This document shows positions 8,179 to 17,200 of a DNA stretch of 64,000 nt, piece by piece. Location of the stretch: the NCBI GenBank assembly GCA_049587755.1, contig JBAVEN010000079.1, positions 168,550 through 232,549 on the forward strand. Direction: 5' to 3'. The translations under genes were made by a program, and so were the position numbers. The DNA comes from Bog-375 sp049587755. GTDB taxonomy: Bacteria > Acidobacteriota > Terriglobia > Bryobacterales > Bryobacteraceae. Below the pieces are notes generated by a model. The model was not told the origin of the DNA, did no database searches, and was given only the letters and a program-made list of their open reading frames with translations. Each line of letters starts with the position of its first letter. Positions within the stretch are counted from its first letter, which is position 1.

Positions 8179-10602
8179 TTACTGGTAACGTAGCGCGTCC
8201 AGCGGGTCCAGGTTGCTGGCGCGCCGGGCCGGAATGAGGCAAGCGGCCAGGGAGACCAACCCGAGGAGTGCGGTGACCAGCGCGATGGTCAGCGGATCGC
8301 GGCCATCCACCTCATACAGCAAGCTGCTCAGGACGCGGCCGAAAGCCACAGCGGCCGCGGCGGCGGCCAGCAGTCCGACAACCACCGGCGCCATGCCCTG
8401 CCGGAGGATTAGGCCATACAGATCGCCGGCCCGTGCGCCCAGCGCGGCGCGGATTCCAAACTCCGAGGTTCGCCGCGCGACCGAATACGATACTACGGCG
8501 TAGATTCCGAAGCTGGCGACCAATAGCGCCATCAGGGCAAACCCGCCGGCCAGAAGCATCTGAAAGACGCGCGTGCCGACGCTCTCGTCGAACACCTCCG
8601 ACATGGTGCGCATCGGCGGCACCGGGACATCGGGATCGGCCGCGTGGATGGCCGCACGGAGAGCGCCGGCAATCGATTGGGGCGTGCCGGCGGCGCGCGC
8701 CACCAGCACCGTCCGGAACGGCATCCATTCCCAATAGCCGCGATACATCATCGCCACCGGTGCCTGGTCCGCCTCGGCACGAACGTCGCCGGCCACGCCG
8801 ATCACTTCGTACCATTCGTTGTTCCCGCGCGTGAACCGCCGTCCCAGCGGGTCCCGACCGGGCCAGAGGTGTGCCGCCAGGCGGCTGGAAATCACCACCC
8901 GCTGCTGGCCGCGGTCGCTCTCGCTGAGAGGCCGGCCGGCGCGCAACGGAATGCCCATGGTGCGGAAGTAGTCGGGACTGACAAACCGGACATTCACCGT
9001 AAACTCGGGACTGGAACCGCCGTTGGTGGAAACGGTGTCGATCCACGTTTCGCCCTGTAGGGGCAGGGCTGAAGAGATGGCGGCTGCCTGCACGCCCGGC
9101 TGCTCGGACAGCGTGGCGAACAGCCTCCGATAGAAGCCGTCCCGCGCCGCGTCCGCCTCATACTTGTCGCCGGACAAGCCGATGTCCACCGCCAGAACGG
9201 TGGGCGCACGGAAACCCTTGTCGGCGCGGATGAGCCGCACGAAGCTGTTTAAGAGCATTCCGGCGAGGATCAGTAGGGCGGCGCTCAGGCCTACTTCGGA
9301 GGCGACCAGGACGCCCCGCACCCGCATCGTGCTGGATGAGGCAGTCGCGCTGCGAGTGGCGGAACGCAGCGTGTCCTGTGGATCGGTGCGGCTTGCCCGC
9401 CAGGCGGGAAGAAGCCCAAACAGAAGGGCAGCACCGGCAACCAGCATTGTTGCGAACACCACCACTCGGCCATCCAGCGCCACCTCGTCGAGGCGCGGAA
9501 TGCCGGCAGGACCGTACGCCTTCAGCAAATCGATTCCGAAGGCGGCCACGCCCGCCGCCAGCACGCCTCCGCCAAAGGCCAGCAGCAGAGATTCCGTCAA
9601 TCCGTGACGGATCAGCGCACTTCGCGTGGCGCCCAGCGCCGCCCGCACGGCGAACTCCCGGCTGCGCCGCTCGCTGCGCGCCAGCAGAAGGTTGGCCAGG
9701 TTGACGCACACAATCAGCAGCAGCGCTGCAATGGCGCTCATCAGCACCAGCAGGCCGCGCCGGGACTTGCCGGCCACGGTCTCGAGCAGCGGAGTCGCCA
9801 CCGCCCGCAGGTTGATCTTCTCTCCCGCCATGGCTTCCATGCGCGCCTGCACGGCCTCCAGTTGGGTCACCGCCTGTTCTCGCGAAGCGCCGGACCTCAG
9901 CCGTGCGATCACGGCGTAATTGTGGGTGCCGAGCAACTGCTCCAACTCGTCCTTGCTAAAGACCTTGGGCACAAAAACTTCGACGTGCGGCGCTATCGTC
10001 TGGCCGATGTCAAACCCATTGCGGTCCGGGAAGCGGAAATCGGGTGCCAGAATTCCGACTACGGTGCGGGCACGGCCATTGAGCGAGATGGTCCGGCCTA
10101 CCAGCGACAGATCGGCATGGAAGCGCCGGCGCCACAGACGATCGGTCAGAATGGCTACTGTGTCCCTGCCCTCCTGCTCCTCCTCGTCGCGAAAATCCCG
10201 GCCTTGCGCCGGCCGGACACCGAGGACACGGAAGAGGTTTGCCGACACGGTCGCCCCATCCAGACGCTCCGGCTCTCCCCACCCGGTCAGGTTCAGCGTC
10301 ACCGGCTGGAAGACGGACATGCTCTCCAGAGCAGGGCACGCTTTGCGCCACTCGACGAAGTGGCGGGCGTTGACGGGCAAGGTGGGATACACCTGGGCGA
10401 TGCTGGGGATGACTTCACGAATGCTCACCAGCCGGTCCGGTTGCGCGTACGGAAGGGGCTTGAGCAGGATGCCGTTTACCAGCGAGAACACCGCGCTGGT
10501 GGCGCCTAGGCCCAACCCGAGCATGAGAATCGCCGGCACGGTGAACCTGGGCTCCCGGAGCAGAGAACGCACGGCGTGGCTGAGATCGCTGGTGAGCTTC
10601 AT
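8179..10602 (-). CDS. Orphan FtsX/MacB-type ABC permease (ADOP family)
   Basis: 807 residues, ATG with GGAG five bases upstream. Two tandem MacB periplasmic-core plus FtsX permease modules: N-terminal helix at RFTVPAILMLGLGLGATSAVFSLVNGILLKPLPY, then a MacB_PCD domain with TVSANLFRVLGVRPAQGRDF, then FtsX helices around residues 270-420. The second PCD contains VSPDYFRTMGIPLRAGRPL, followed by the final helices and the closing PARRASNLDPLDALRYQ. This is the 'acidobacterial duplicated orphan permease' layout, made without an adjacent ATPase. Transport or mechanotransmission across the envelope is inferred from MacB; no substrate can be assigned. It sits 137 bases downstream of a second such gene. 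Confidence 0.88.
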   Translation of the reverse strand: MKLTSDLSHAVRSLLREPRFTVPAILMLGLGLGATSAVFSLVNGILLKPLPYAQPDRLVSIREVIPSIAQVYPTLPVNARHFVEWRKACPALESMSVFQPVTLNLTGWGEPERLDGATVSANLFRVLGVRPAQGRDFRDEEEQEGRDTVAILTDRLWRRRFHADLSLVGRTISLNGRARTVVGILAPDFRFPDRNGFDIGQTIAPHVEVFVPKVFSKDELEQLLGTHNYAVIARLRSGASREQAVTQLEAVQARMEAMAGEKINLRAVATPLLETVAGKSRRGLLVLMSAIAALLLIVCVNLANLLLARSERRSREFAVRAALGATRSALIRHGLTESLLLAFGGGVLAAGVAAFGIDLLKAYGPAGIPRLDEVALDGRVVVFATMLVAGAALLFGLLPAWRASRTDPQDTLRSATRSATASSSTMRVRGVLVASEVGLSAALLILAGMLLNSFVRLIRADKGFRAPTVLAVDIGLSGDKYEADAARDGFYRRLFATLSEQPGVQAAAISSALPLQGETWIDTVSTNGGSSPEFTVNVRFVSPDYFRTMGIPLRAGRPLSESDRGQQRVVISSRLAAHLWPGRDPLGRRFTRGNNEWYEVIGVAGDVRAEADQAPVAMMYRGYWEWMPFRTVLVARAAGTPQSIAGALRAAIHAADPDVPVPPMRTMSEVFDESVGTRVFQMLLAGGFALMALLVASFGIYAVVSYSVARRTSEFGIRAALGARAGDLYGLILRQGMAPVVVGLLAAAAAAVAFGRVLSSLLYEVDGRDPLTIALVTALLGLVSLAACLIPARRASNLDPLDALRYQ

Positions 10603-10739
10603 GTAAACTCCAACGCAAATTAGACGGGGCGGTTCCCAAGATGTTTCGCCTCCTCATGGTATGAAAGGTGGTACGACGAAGATGCTGAAGACAAGCCAAG
10701 GCCGGCCATCCGGCGCAGTATCCTCCGTTGCTCGCCGCT

Positions 10740-13433
10740 TTACTCGTACCGCAGCGCTGTCATCGGATCCACCTTCGCACCGCGCCGCGCTGGAATTAGC
10801 GCCGCCGCCAGCGAAACCGCCAGCAGCAGCGCCACCGCTGCCAGGTACGTCCACGGGTCCCCTTGGCGCACTTCGAAGAGCAGGCTCTCCAGATATCGCG
10901 CCAGGGCGAACGCGCCGCCCAGGCCCAACCCAATGCCGGCCGCGATCCACCACCCCACTTGCCGCAACACCATCGCCATAATTCGCCCTGGCGTTGCGCC
11001 TAGCGCCACGCGAACCCCCAGCTCCCCCATCCGCTGATTGACGATGTACGAGAGCACGCCGAAGATTCCGATCATCGCCAGCAGCACTGCTACCGACGCA
11101 AAGGCCATCAGCAGAACCATCTCAAACCGCCGCTCTGCCACCGACTCGCTGATGATTTCCTCGAGCGTCCGCACGTTCGTCACCGGCTGGTCCTTGTCGA
11201 TCGCCCAAACCTGCCGCTGCACGGCATTCACCAGTTGTCGCGGATCGCTGTGGGTGCGCACGGCGAAATCGGCCAGACGCACCGCCGCGGGATATAGGTC
11301 CGTCTGCGCGGCCGAAAGATACGCTTGCGGAATCAGTTCACCAGTCTTGCCGCCGCGCCGAATATCGTTGACCACACCGACGATGGTGACCCACGTCTGC
11401 GAATCCCCGCGGAACCGCCGGCCGATCGGATCGGCGCCTTGTAGATATCGGCGGGCGAATGCCTGGTTGACCACCGCAACCGGCGGCTGCCCCTTGCGGT
11501 CGCTGCGCACCAGCAGGCGCCCGCGTTCCAAGCCGATGCCGAGCGTCTCGAAGTAGCCCGGGCTGACCGCTTGGAAACCGGGCTCCACCTCTACACCCGG
11601 CGAGCTCTCCAGTTCGATTCCGGAACTCCACCCGCCGCGCAGCGGCAACCGGTTGGCGAATGCCGCCGCTTCCACGCCAGGCAGTGCCGTCACGCGCCGC
11701 TCCAACTCCTCAAAGAAACTGAGCCTCCGGTCCGCGTCGCTGTATCGCAGCTCGGGCAGATTGACGTTCAACGCCAGTACCCGCTCCGGCTGAAATCCCA
11801 GATCGACCCCCATCACCCGCACAAAGCTGCGCAGCAACAACCCCGCGCCAACCAGCAGGATCAGCGAGAGCGCAATCTCAGCCGAGGTCAGCCCCGAGCG
11901 CCAGCGTGCCTGCGCGCGCGCGCCGCTGCTGCGAGCCGAGGTCTTCAACGCCTCAGCCGGCTTAGCCTGTGACGATTGCCAGGCGGGAACCATTCCGAAA
12001 ACCAGGCCGGTCGCCAGAGCCACCGCTGCCGCTGCCGCGAACACCTGCCAATCCATGGTTACGTTCTGGATGCGCGGAATGTCTTGCGGGGCCAGCCACA
12101 ACAGCACCCGCATCAACAGGAAACCTACCGCCAGGCCCGCCACTGAGCCGCCTCCTGCCAGCGCCAGGCTCTCCGCCAGGTATTGCCGCACCAGGCTCCA
12201 GCGCCCCCCGCCCAGCGCCATCCGCACGCTCGATTCGTGCTGCCTCCGCACCGCCCTCACCAGCATCAGGTTGGCCAGGTTGACGCACGCAATCAGCACA
12301 ATCAGCGCCGAGGCGCCCAGCAGAATCCACAGCGACTCACGCACGTTGCGCACAATGTCGTCGCGCAGCGGCCCGATCGCCGCGCGGATGTCCCGGTTCG
12401 TCGATCGAAACTCCTTCGCAAGGTTGGCCGAGATCACGTCCAGATCGGCCTGCGCTTGCCGCACGTTCACTCCCGGCCGCAGCCGCGCCACCGCATTCAC
12501 GTCGTGATCGCCGCGGCCGTAGTTCGACAACTGCTCCTTGGTATACGCGGCGGGCACATAGAATTCGACCCGGTCCGGAACTGTGAGCTGGTACGGCGAT
12601 TGAAATCCCGGCGGCAGCACGCCCACAATCTGATAGAGCCGCGCATCGAGCGTAATCGAGCGCGCCAGCACATCGGTATCGGCGCCGAGACGATCCCGCC
12701 AGAAGCGATCGGTGATGATCACGGCGCCCGCGGCTCCATCCCGGTCTTCCTCGGGAAGGAAGCTTCGCCCCAGCGCCGGTTTCACCCCGAGCACATCGAA
12801 GAAATTCGCCGAGACCGCCTCGCCCTGCAGCCGCTCCGGCGTGCCTTGCCCGGTCAGGTTCTTCGCAGCCAGATCGAAGCTCGCCAGCTCGGCGAAGGCC
12901 TGCGATCGGGCGTAATCTGCCAGGTTCGCCGGCGAAACCGTCGTTCGCTGCGCCGAGGTCCGCCCGCCTAACGTCGAACCATGACTGTTGAACTCGCTTG
13001 GCTCTCCCTGGAAGGTTTCCTCCCACAACGACACCAGCCGGCCCGGTTCCGTGTAAGGCAAGCTGCGCAGCATCACGGCATCGACCAGGCTGAAGACCGC
13101 CACGTTCATTCCCAGGCCCACCGCCAGCGTGGCGACAGCCACCGCCGTGAAGCCAGGTGCTTTGCGCAAACCGCGAAACGCGAAGCGGAAGTCGCCCAAT
13201 AGACGCTCGCAGGCGCTCCATCCCCAAACCCGCGCGCTGGCGTCGTGCACCGCCATCTCGTTGCCGAAGCGCCGCCGAGCCGCGTATCCGGCCTCTTCCG
13301 CCGCCAGTCCCTGTTGCCGTAACTGGCGCGCCCGCAGCTCCACATGCAGGCGCATCTCTTCCTCCAACTCGCTCGCTGCCCGGTCGCGGCCGAAAATGCT
13401 GCCCAGCCGCCGCCCCCATTCGCTGAAGCTCAT
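10740..13433 (-). CDS. Orphan FtsX/MacB-type ABC permease with N-terminal extension (ADOP family)
   Basis: 897 residues, ATG after GGGAGGCGAG. It starts with about 80 residues typical of ADOP proteins (ELEEEMRLHVELRARQLRQQGL, then AARRRFGNEMAVHDASARVWGW). These are absent from its neighbour at 8179. Two MacB_PCD/FtsX modules follow: GLGMNVAVFSLVDAVMLRSLPY near residue 110, VSANFFDVLGVKPALGRSF near 205, VSPGYFETLGIGLERGRLL near 630, and the ending IPARRGAKVDPMTALRYE. padR lies just upstream (30-base gap) on the same strand, so the pair is probably one PadR-controlled operon. The substrate is unknown. Confidence 0.88.
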   Translation of the reverse strand: MSFSEWGRRLGSIFGRDRAASELEEEMRLHVELRARQLRQQGLAAEEAGYAARRRFGNEMAVHDASARVWGWSACERLLGDFRFAFRGLRKAPGFTAVAVATLAVGLGMNVAVFSLVDAVMLRSLPYTEPGRLVSLWEETFQGEPSEFNSHGSTLGGRTSAQRTTVSPANLADYARSQAFAELASFDLAAKNLTGQGTPERLQGEAVSANFFDVLGVKPALGRSFLPEEDRDGAAGAVIITDRFWRDRLGADTDVLARSITLDARLYQIVGVLPPGFQSPYQLTVPDRVEFYVPAAYTKEQLSNYGRGDHDVNAVARLRPGVNVRQAQADLDVISANLAKEFRSTNRDIRAAIGPLRDDIVRNVRESLWILLGASALIVLIACVNLANLMLVRAVRRQHESSVRMALGGGRWSLVRQYLAESLALAGGGSVAGLAVGFLLMRVLLWLAPQDIPRIQNVTMDWQVFAAAAAVALATGLVFGMVPAWQSSQAKPAEALKTSARSSGARAQARWRSGLTSAEIALSLILLVGAGLLLRSFVRVMGVDLGFQPERVLALNVNLPELRYSDADRRLSFFEELERRVTALPGVEAAAFANRLPLRGGWSSGIELESSPGVEVEPGFQAVSPGYFETLGIGLERGRLLVRSDRKGQPPVAVVNQAFARRYLQGADPIGRRFRGDSQTWVTIVGVVNDIRRGGKTGELIPQAYLSAAQTDLYPAAVRLADFAVRTHSDPRQLVNAVQRQVWAIDKDQPVTNVRTLEEIISESVAERRFEMVLLMAFASVAVLLAMIGIFGVLSYIVNQRMGELGVRVALGATPGRIMAMVLRQVGWWIAAGIGLGLGGAFALARYLESLLFEVRQGDPWTYLAAVALLLAVSLAAALIPARRGAKVDPMTALRYE

Positions 13434-13463
13434 CTCGCCTCCCGTGCCGTTGCCGGCACGCCC

Positions 13464-13799
13464 CTATGCCGTCGCCAGCACGCGTGCAATTGCCCGCGCC
13501 ACGCGCCGGTAACGCTCTACTTCGTGCTCCAATTGTTTACGCCCCTCCGCCGTCAGACGGTAGAATCGCGCCCGCCGGTTTTCTTCCGTCTTTCCCCAGT
13601 CGCCCCGAATCCACGCCTTCAGCAGCATCCGCTGCAAGGCCGGATATAGTGATCCCTCTTCCACCTGCAGCACGTCTTCGGAAATGGAGAGGATCGATTC
13701 CGCTATCTCGAACCCGTGCTTCGCCGGCCCCGTCGCCAGCGTCGTCAGGATCAACATCTCCAGGGTCCCCGGCGGAATCTCGTCTCGTTCGCCACGCAT
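13464..13799 (-). CDS. PadR-family transcriptional regulator
   Basis: 111 residues. Winged-helix PadR signatures are GTLEMLILTTLATGPAKHGFEIAESI (positions about 11-36), EEGSLYPALQRMLLKAWI (about 57-74) and the C-terminal RRARFYRLTAEGRKQLEHE helix. PadR proteins are dimeric repressors that bind palindromes near their own promoters. A near-perfect palindrome begins two bases before this start codon. The gene leads the permease operon. No Shine-Dalgarno sequence precedes the ATG, and the likely transcription start lies only a few bases upstream. Confidence 0.9.
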   Translation of the reverse strand: MRGERDEIPPGTLEMLILTTLATGPAKHGFEIAESILSISEDVLQVEEGSLYPALQRMLLKAWIRGDWGKTEENRRARFYRLTAEGRKQLEHEVERYRRVARAIARVLATA

Positions 13800-13801
13800 A
13801 T

Positions 13802-13841
13802 TGACATAGACAGTCTATGTCAGCGCCGCCGTGCCTGTCAA
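13802..13841 (-). promoter_or_regulatory. padR promoter overlapped by a palindromic operator
   Basis: On the minus strand, -35 TTGACA lies at 13841-13836. After an 18-base spacer comes -10 TAGACT at 13817-13812. A perfect inverted repeat TGACATAGAC / GTCTATGTCA with one central base occupies 13802-13822 and covers the -10. The predicted start of transcription is about 13805, some six bases from the ATG, so the mRNA would be almost leaderless. This implies autorepression by PadR. Confidence 0.7.
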
Positions 13842-13892
13842 TGCTCAAAACAGTGGGGCAGGCGCTCTCGCCAGGCGCTTTCGCCTGCCCTG

Positions 13893-13999
13893 CCACGGCT
13901 TCAGCCGTGCCGCAGAATCGTGAGGAGTCGGGCTTCAGCCCCTGGCCAATGGCCAAGCCCGCGAGCTGAGGTCTCCGAACAGCGGATCGAGGACCGGCA
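13893..13999 (+). repeat. ~100-base dispersed repeat, copy 1
   Basis: Shares the order CACGG(C/T)TTCAGCCGTGCCGC, AATCGTGAGG, GTCGGGCTT, AATGGCCAAGCCCGCGAGCT and CTCCGAAC with 17101-17198. It contains the small hairpin CACGGCTTCAGCCGTG. Confidence 0.75.
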
Positions 14000-14101
14000 A
14001 AGCTGCTCCCAGCACAAGGAATGGATTGCAGCGAACGCGAGGAAAGCACGAGTCGCCACCGACGGCCTTCGCTCGCTCTGAGCCCGCAAGGGCGATAGAA
14101 C

Positions 14102-14170
14102 GTAGCCCATCGCGCGAGCGATGGGATTTGGCGGCGAATCGCGCAGCCCCGTTCCGGGGCGGAAGAAGAG
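14102..14170 (+). repeat. Composite hairpin repeat (TAGCCC type), copy 1
   Basis: TAGCCC followed by hairpin ATCGC-GCGA-GCGAT, then about 25 bases later CCCCGTTCCGGGG and CGGAAGA. Other copies are at 36788-36852 and 63892-63955. Confidence 0.7.
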
Positions 14171-14177
14171 CCCGCCT

Positions 14178-14828
14178 CTACAACCCGAACCGTTCCTCCG
14201 TCCACGGGTCGCCGCGCATGTGGTAGCCGTTGGCTTCCCAGAAACCGGGGTGGTCGTCTTCAATCAGCTCGATGCTGTTAAGCCACTTGGCGCTCTTCCA
14301 CGCGTAGAGTCCGGGCACTACCAGTCGCGCCGGACCGCCGTGTTCGAGCGCGAGCGGCTCTCCATCGTGCAGAAAAGCCACCAGCGCGTCCTCCCCCAGG
14401 AAGTGATCCAGCGGCAGGTTGGTGGTCCAGCCGCGGTCATATCCGTAGGCGATCACAAAGTGGGCCTCGGGCCGGGCGCCGCCCGCGCGGGCGATCAACT
14501 CGCCGGTCGAGACGCCTTCCCACAAGTTGCCCAGCCGCGACCAGCGGGTGACGCAATGAAAGTCGGCGAACACTTTAACCCGCGGCAGCTTCTGGAATTC
14601 CTCCCAGCTCCACTCGACCGGTCGGGCCACCAGGCCGCCCAGGTGCAGGCGCCAGCCCTTCAAATCGATCGCCGGCGGACCGCTGGCGTCGAGCACCGGC
14701 CACTTCTCGGTCCGCGCTTGGCCCGGGGGAACGCGCTGGGCGCGACGCGTGTCCGCGCTGATGATCACGTCCGCCGGTTGCGAGTCCGCCGACGGTACTT
14801 CCTTCCCTTGTGTCTTGCTGCGGTCCAT
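14178..14828 (-). CDS. Molybdopterin-binding sulfite-oxidase-fold oxidoreductase
   Basis: About 216 residues from the ATG at 14828 (MDRSKTQGKEVP); an ATG at 14891 is an alternative. The fold is the oxidoreductase molybdopterin-binding domain. WRLHLGGLV opens the domain, and the Cys in FADFHCVTRWS is the expected Mo-ligating thiolate. GYDRGWTTNLPLD, HGGPARLVVPGLYAWKSAKW and the ending GFWEANGYHMRGDPW are typical of the family. No signal peptide is visible from this start, so the enzyme looks cytosolic, unlike MsrP/YedY. The substrate is unknown. It is divergent from the next gene and shares a 119-base intergenic region with it. Confidence 0.85.
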   Translation of the reverse strand: MDRSKTQGKEVPSADSQPADVIISADTRRAQRVPPGQARTEKWPVLDASGPPAIDLKGWRLHLGGLVARPVEWSWEEFQKLPRVKVFADFHCVTRWSRLGNLWEGVSTGELIARAGGARPEAHFVIAYGYDRGWTTNLPLDHFLGEDALVAFLHDGEPLALEHGGPARLVVPGLYAWKSAKWLNSIELIEDDHPGFWEANGYHMRGDPWTEERFGL

Positions 14829-14947
14829 TCCGAACCGAGCCGCCTCCCCGCTACCATAATAGAGATTCTCCGCGGAGGAAATTTGCGCCATAATCGAATG
14901 AAGTTGTGGTGCGAAGGTGGGAGGCGGAGGAGGCGCGGCGAAGCGTG

Positions 14948-16204
14948 ATGCCAACGGTACCCCAATCTTGCACGTCCGGCCGCCCGGCCTGGTGGGTTTG
15001 TTGCGGCGTGCTTTTGGCTGCGGCTGGGCCGCTCGCGGCCCAGGAAGTGATGCAGGGAGATACGCCTGGCGGCACCGTACGGCTGTTTTCCAGCGATGGG
15101 GCGGTGCTGGAGGCGCAGGACGCGCGCAAAGATCTGCCGTGCACGGTGACTCCCAGCAGGCCCGTGTTGGGCTTCGACCTGAAGTTCCATGCCGGCTATG
15201 AAGTCGGTGTTCCGCTCCAGGAGCTGGCCGGCGATGGCAACCAGCTCACCATGGTCTTTCGCGTGACTCCAGAGGACCATGCCGCCGATCCTGTCTATTT
15301 CGCGCAGCACGTCAATGTGCCGGCGCTCGACGACGAGGAACGCGGGCCCGCCTTTCTCATGGGTGCCTTCGACGTCGGCGAAGGCAAGTATCACATCGAC
15401 TGGCTGATGCGCGACCGGTCCGATCGCGTTTGCTCCTTCCACTGGGACGCTGAGGCCGCGCTCCCTGCGCGCGACAAGCAGATGACACTTAACATCGCAG
15501 CCGGCGCCGTGCGGCAGGTCGACACCGAGACCTTCCGGCCGGAACCGCCAGTCGAGCGGGACCGCGTCGATGCGCCCCTCAATGTGAAGGTGTTGATCAA
15601 CTTCGCGCCCCAGGATGCCGGCGCCGCTGCCCTCCAGCCCATCGACACCAGCGCGCTGGTTTCTATCCTGCGCAGCATCGCCCGCGAACCGCGCATCGTC
15701 AAGTTTTCCCTGGTGGCGTTCAACCTCCAGGAGCAGAAGATCATCTACCGCCAGCAGGATGCCCCGGAGATCGATTTTCCGGCTCTGGGCCGCGCCCTCC
15801 GCGCTCTCAACCTGGGCACCGTCAATCTCAAGCTGCTGGCGCAGAAGCACGGCGACTCGGACTTTCTCGCCGGTCTGATCGCCAGGGAAGTGTGCCAGGT
15901 CAAGGACAGCCCGGACGCGGTCATTTTTGCCGGTCCCAGGCTGGTGGCGGAGGACTCAATTCCGCCGGAGGCCCTGAAACAACTGAGCGATGTGAAGTTT
16001 CCGCTCTTCTACATGAACTACAATCTGAACCCCGCCGCCAACCCCTGGCGCGACGCCATTGGAAACGCCGTTAAGTACCTGAAAGGTATGGAATTCACCA
16101 TCAGCCGTCCGCGTGACCTGTTTTTCGCGTGGAACGACATCATGGGACGCATTGTGAGAGGCAAACCGGGCGCTACGGTTGCGGGTAACGCGCCCTCAAA
16201 ATAG
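14948..16204 (+). CDS. Exported VWFA-like conserved protein
   Basis: About 418 residues. The ATG at 14948 lies about 15 bases after GGAGGAGG, and gives a signal peptide (residues about 10-33, ending PLAAQ). The first half is beta-rich and resembles the N-terminal region of acidobacterial 'VWFA-related' proteins (DLKFHAGYEVGVPLQELAG). The second half (about 195-405) has alternating strands and helices as in a von Willebrand A domain (LNVKVLINFAPQD, DAVIFAGPR). The canonical metal-binding DxSxS is not visible, so it may be a degenerate A domain. Periplasmic or surface location is inferred. It is followed 20 bases later by a methyltransferase gene on the same strand. Confidence 0.7.
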   Translation: MPTVPQSCTSGRPAWWVCCGVLLAAAGPLAAQEVMQGDTPGGTVRLFSSDGAVLEAQDARKDLPCTVTPSRPVLGFDLKFHAGYEVGVPLQELAGDGNQLTMVFRVTPEDHAADPVYFAQHVNVPALDDEERGPAFLMGAFDVGEGKYHIDWLMRDRSDRVCSFHWDAEAALPARDKQMTLNIAAGAVRQVDTETFRPEPPVERDRVDAPLNVKVLINFAPQDAGAAALQPIDTSALVSILRSIAREPRIVKFSLVAFNLQEQKIIYRQQDAPEIDFPALGRALRALNLGTVNLKLLAQKHGDSDFLAGLIAREVCQVKDSPDAVIFAGPRLVAEDSIPPEALKQLSDVKFPLFYMNYNLNPAANPWRDAIGNAVKYLKGMEFTISRPRDLFFAWNDIMGRIVRGKPGATVAGNAPSK

Positions 16205-16224
16205 GACGTCCAAGCCATTAGCTC

Positions 16225-16764
16225 ATGCGAATCGCTTTGATCGCGCTGGTCGTCGGTCTGCCCTGCCTGGGGCAGCAGTTCGGGGCTACCGAGAATCTCG
16301 CTCCGAATCTTCCGACTCCGGAGTTGATCGTACATAAGATGCTCGAAGCCGGCCACGTCAAGCCGGGCGAAACCGTCTACGACCTGGGAAGCGGCGACGG
16401 ACGAATTTTGATCGCTGCGGCGAAAGAGTTCGGCGCGCGCGGTGTGGGCATCGAAATTCTGCCCGAGCTGTGCAGCAAATCGCGTCAGCGCATCAAGGAG
16501 CTCGGCCTGGACGCCCAAATCACCATCATCGAGGGCAGCGCTCTGCGCGCCGATCTGCGGCAGGCCGACGTGGTGACCATGTGCTTGCTCACGGGCTCCA
16601 ATGAGCGGCTGCGCCCTATCCTCGAAAAATCGCTCCGGCCGGGAAGCCGGGTCGTGACCAACGAGTTTCCGGTCAAGGGCTGGCGCCCCTTCGCCGTCGC
16701 CCACGTCCGTGACGGCTCTATGGAACACATCATTTACGTCTACAGCATGGGCAATACCAAGTAG
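16225..16764 (+). CDS. Class I methyltransferase with an N-terminal signal-like segment
   Basis: 179 residues. The first 17 residues (MRIALIALVVGLPCLGQ) look like a signal peptide. The SAM-binding motif I is VYDLGSGDGRILIAAA (about 53-68), motif II GVGIEILPELC, and post-motif sequence IIEGSALRADLRQADVVTMCLL. The arrangement (PTPELIVHKMLEAGHVKPGETVYDLGSGDGRI) resembles FAM173-type lysine methyltransferases and DOT1-like bacterial relatives. An exported SAM-dependent enzyme would be odd, since SAM is cytosolic; the segment may instead be a membrane anchor. It is probably co-transcribed with the preceding VWFA-like gene. Confidence 0.8.
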   Translation: MRIALIALVVGLPCLGQQFGATENLAPNLPTPELIVHKMLEAGHVKPGETVYDLGSGDGRILIAAAKEFGARGVGIEILPELCSKSRQRIKELGLDAQITIIEGSALRADLRQADVVTMCLLTGSNERLRPILEKSLRPGSRVVTNEFPVKGWRPFAVAHVRDGSMEHIIYVYSMGNTK

Positions 16765-17015
16765 CCGTACCGCAGGCAAGTGGCGCAGGCCCCCGCCCTG
16801 CGAAGCCTCGCTACCCCCCGAAGGGAACCCCGCCGCGGCGGTCGCCGCGTATATTTCCCCGTCAAAGCCTCGTAGGGGCCGGGCATTTTCGGCCCCTGGG
16901 GTTTCCCGGTGCGCGGGGATGTGATTAGCCCGAAACTCCCCGGCGGAACCTCCAATCAGCTTTGTATCAGTCGCATCATGAGGCAAGCCTCACCCGAACG
17001 CATGAAAATGGCACG

Positions 17016-17090
17016 TGTGGGGCAGGTTGGCCGCCAGGCAACCTGCGGCGGATTGCCAATCCGCCCCTCGCGGCCAACTGGCGGGCCATT
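17016..17090 (+). repeat. Two-hairpin REP-like repeat, copy A1
   Basis: GTGGGGCAGGTTG...CAACCTGC forms an 8-bp stem; GGCGGATT-GCC-AATCCGCC forms a second 8-bp stem. Other copies are at 23369-23418 (reversed), 37919-37982 and 49480-49544. Confidence 0.75.
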
Positions 17091-17100
17091 TTCGAGAGGG

Positions 17101-17198
17101 CACGGTTTCAGCCGTGCCGCAAAATCGTGAGGGGTCGGGCTTTAGCCACTGGCGAATGGCCAAGCCCGCGAGCTAAGGTTCTCCGAACGGATCGAGAG
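17101..17198 (+). repeat. ~100-base dispersed repeat, copy 2
   Basis: Second copy of the unit at 13893-13999, with scattered substitutions and a few small length differences near its end. Confidence 0.75.
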
Positions 17199-17200
17199 CC

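Larger units (their letters stand above)
13842..14177. other. Intergenic repeat cluster
   Basis: No gene seen. It holds a ~100-base unit at 13893-13999, nearly repeated at 17101-17198, and a composite hairpin unit at 14102-14170. It separates padR from the molybdopterin oxidoreductase gene. Confidence 0.7.
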
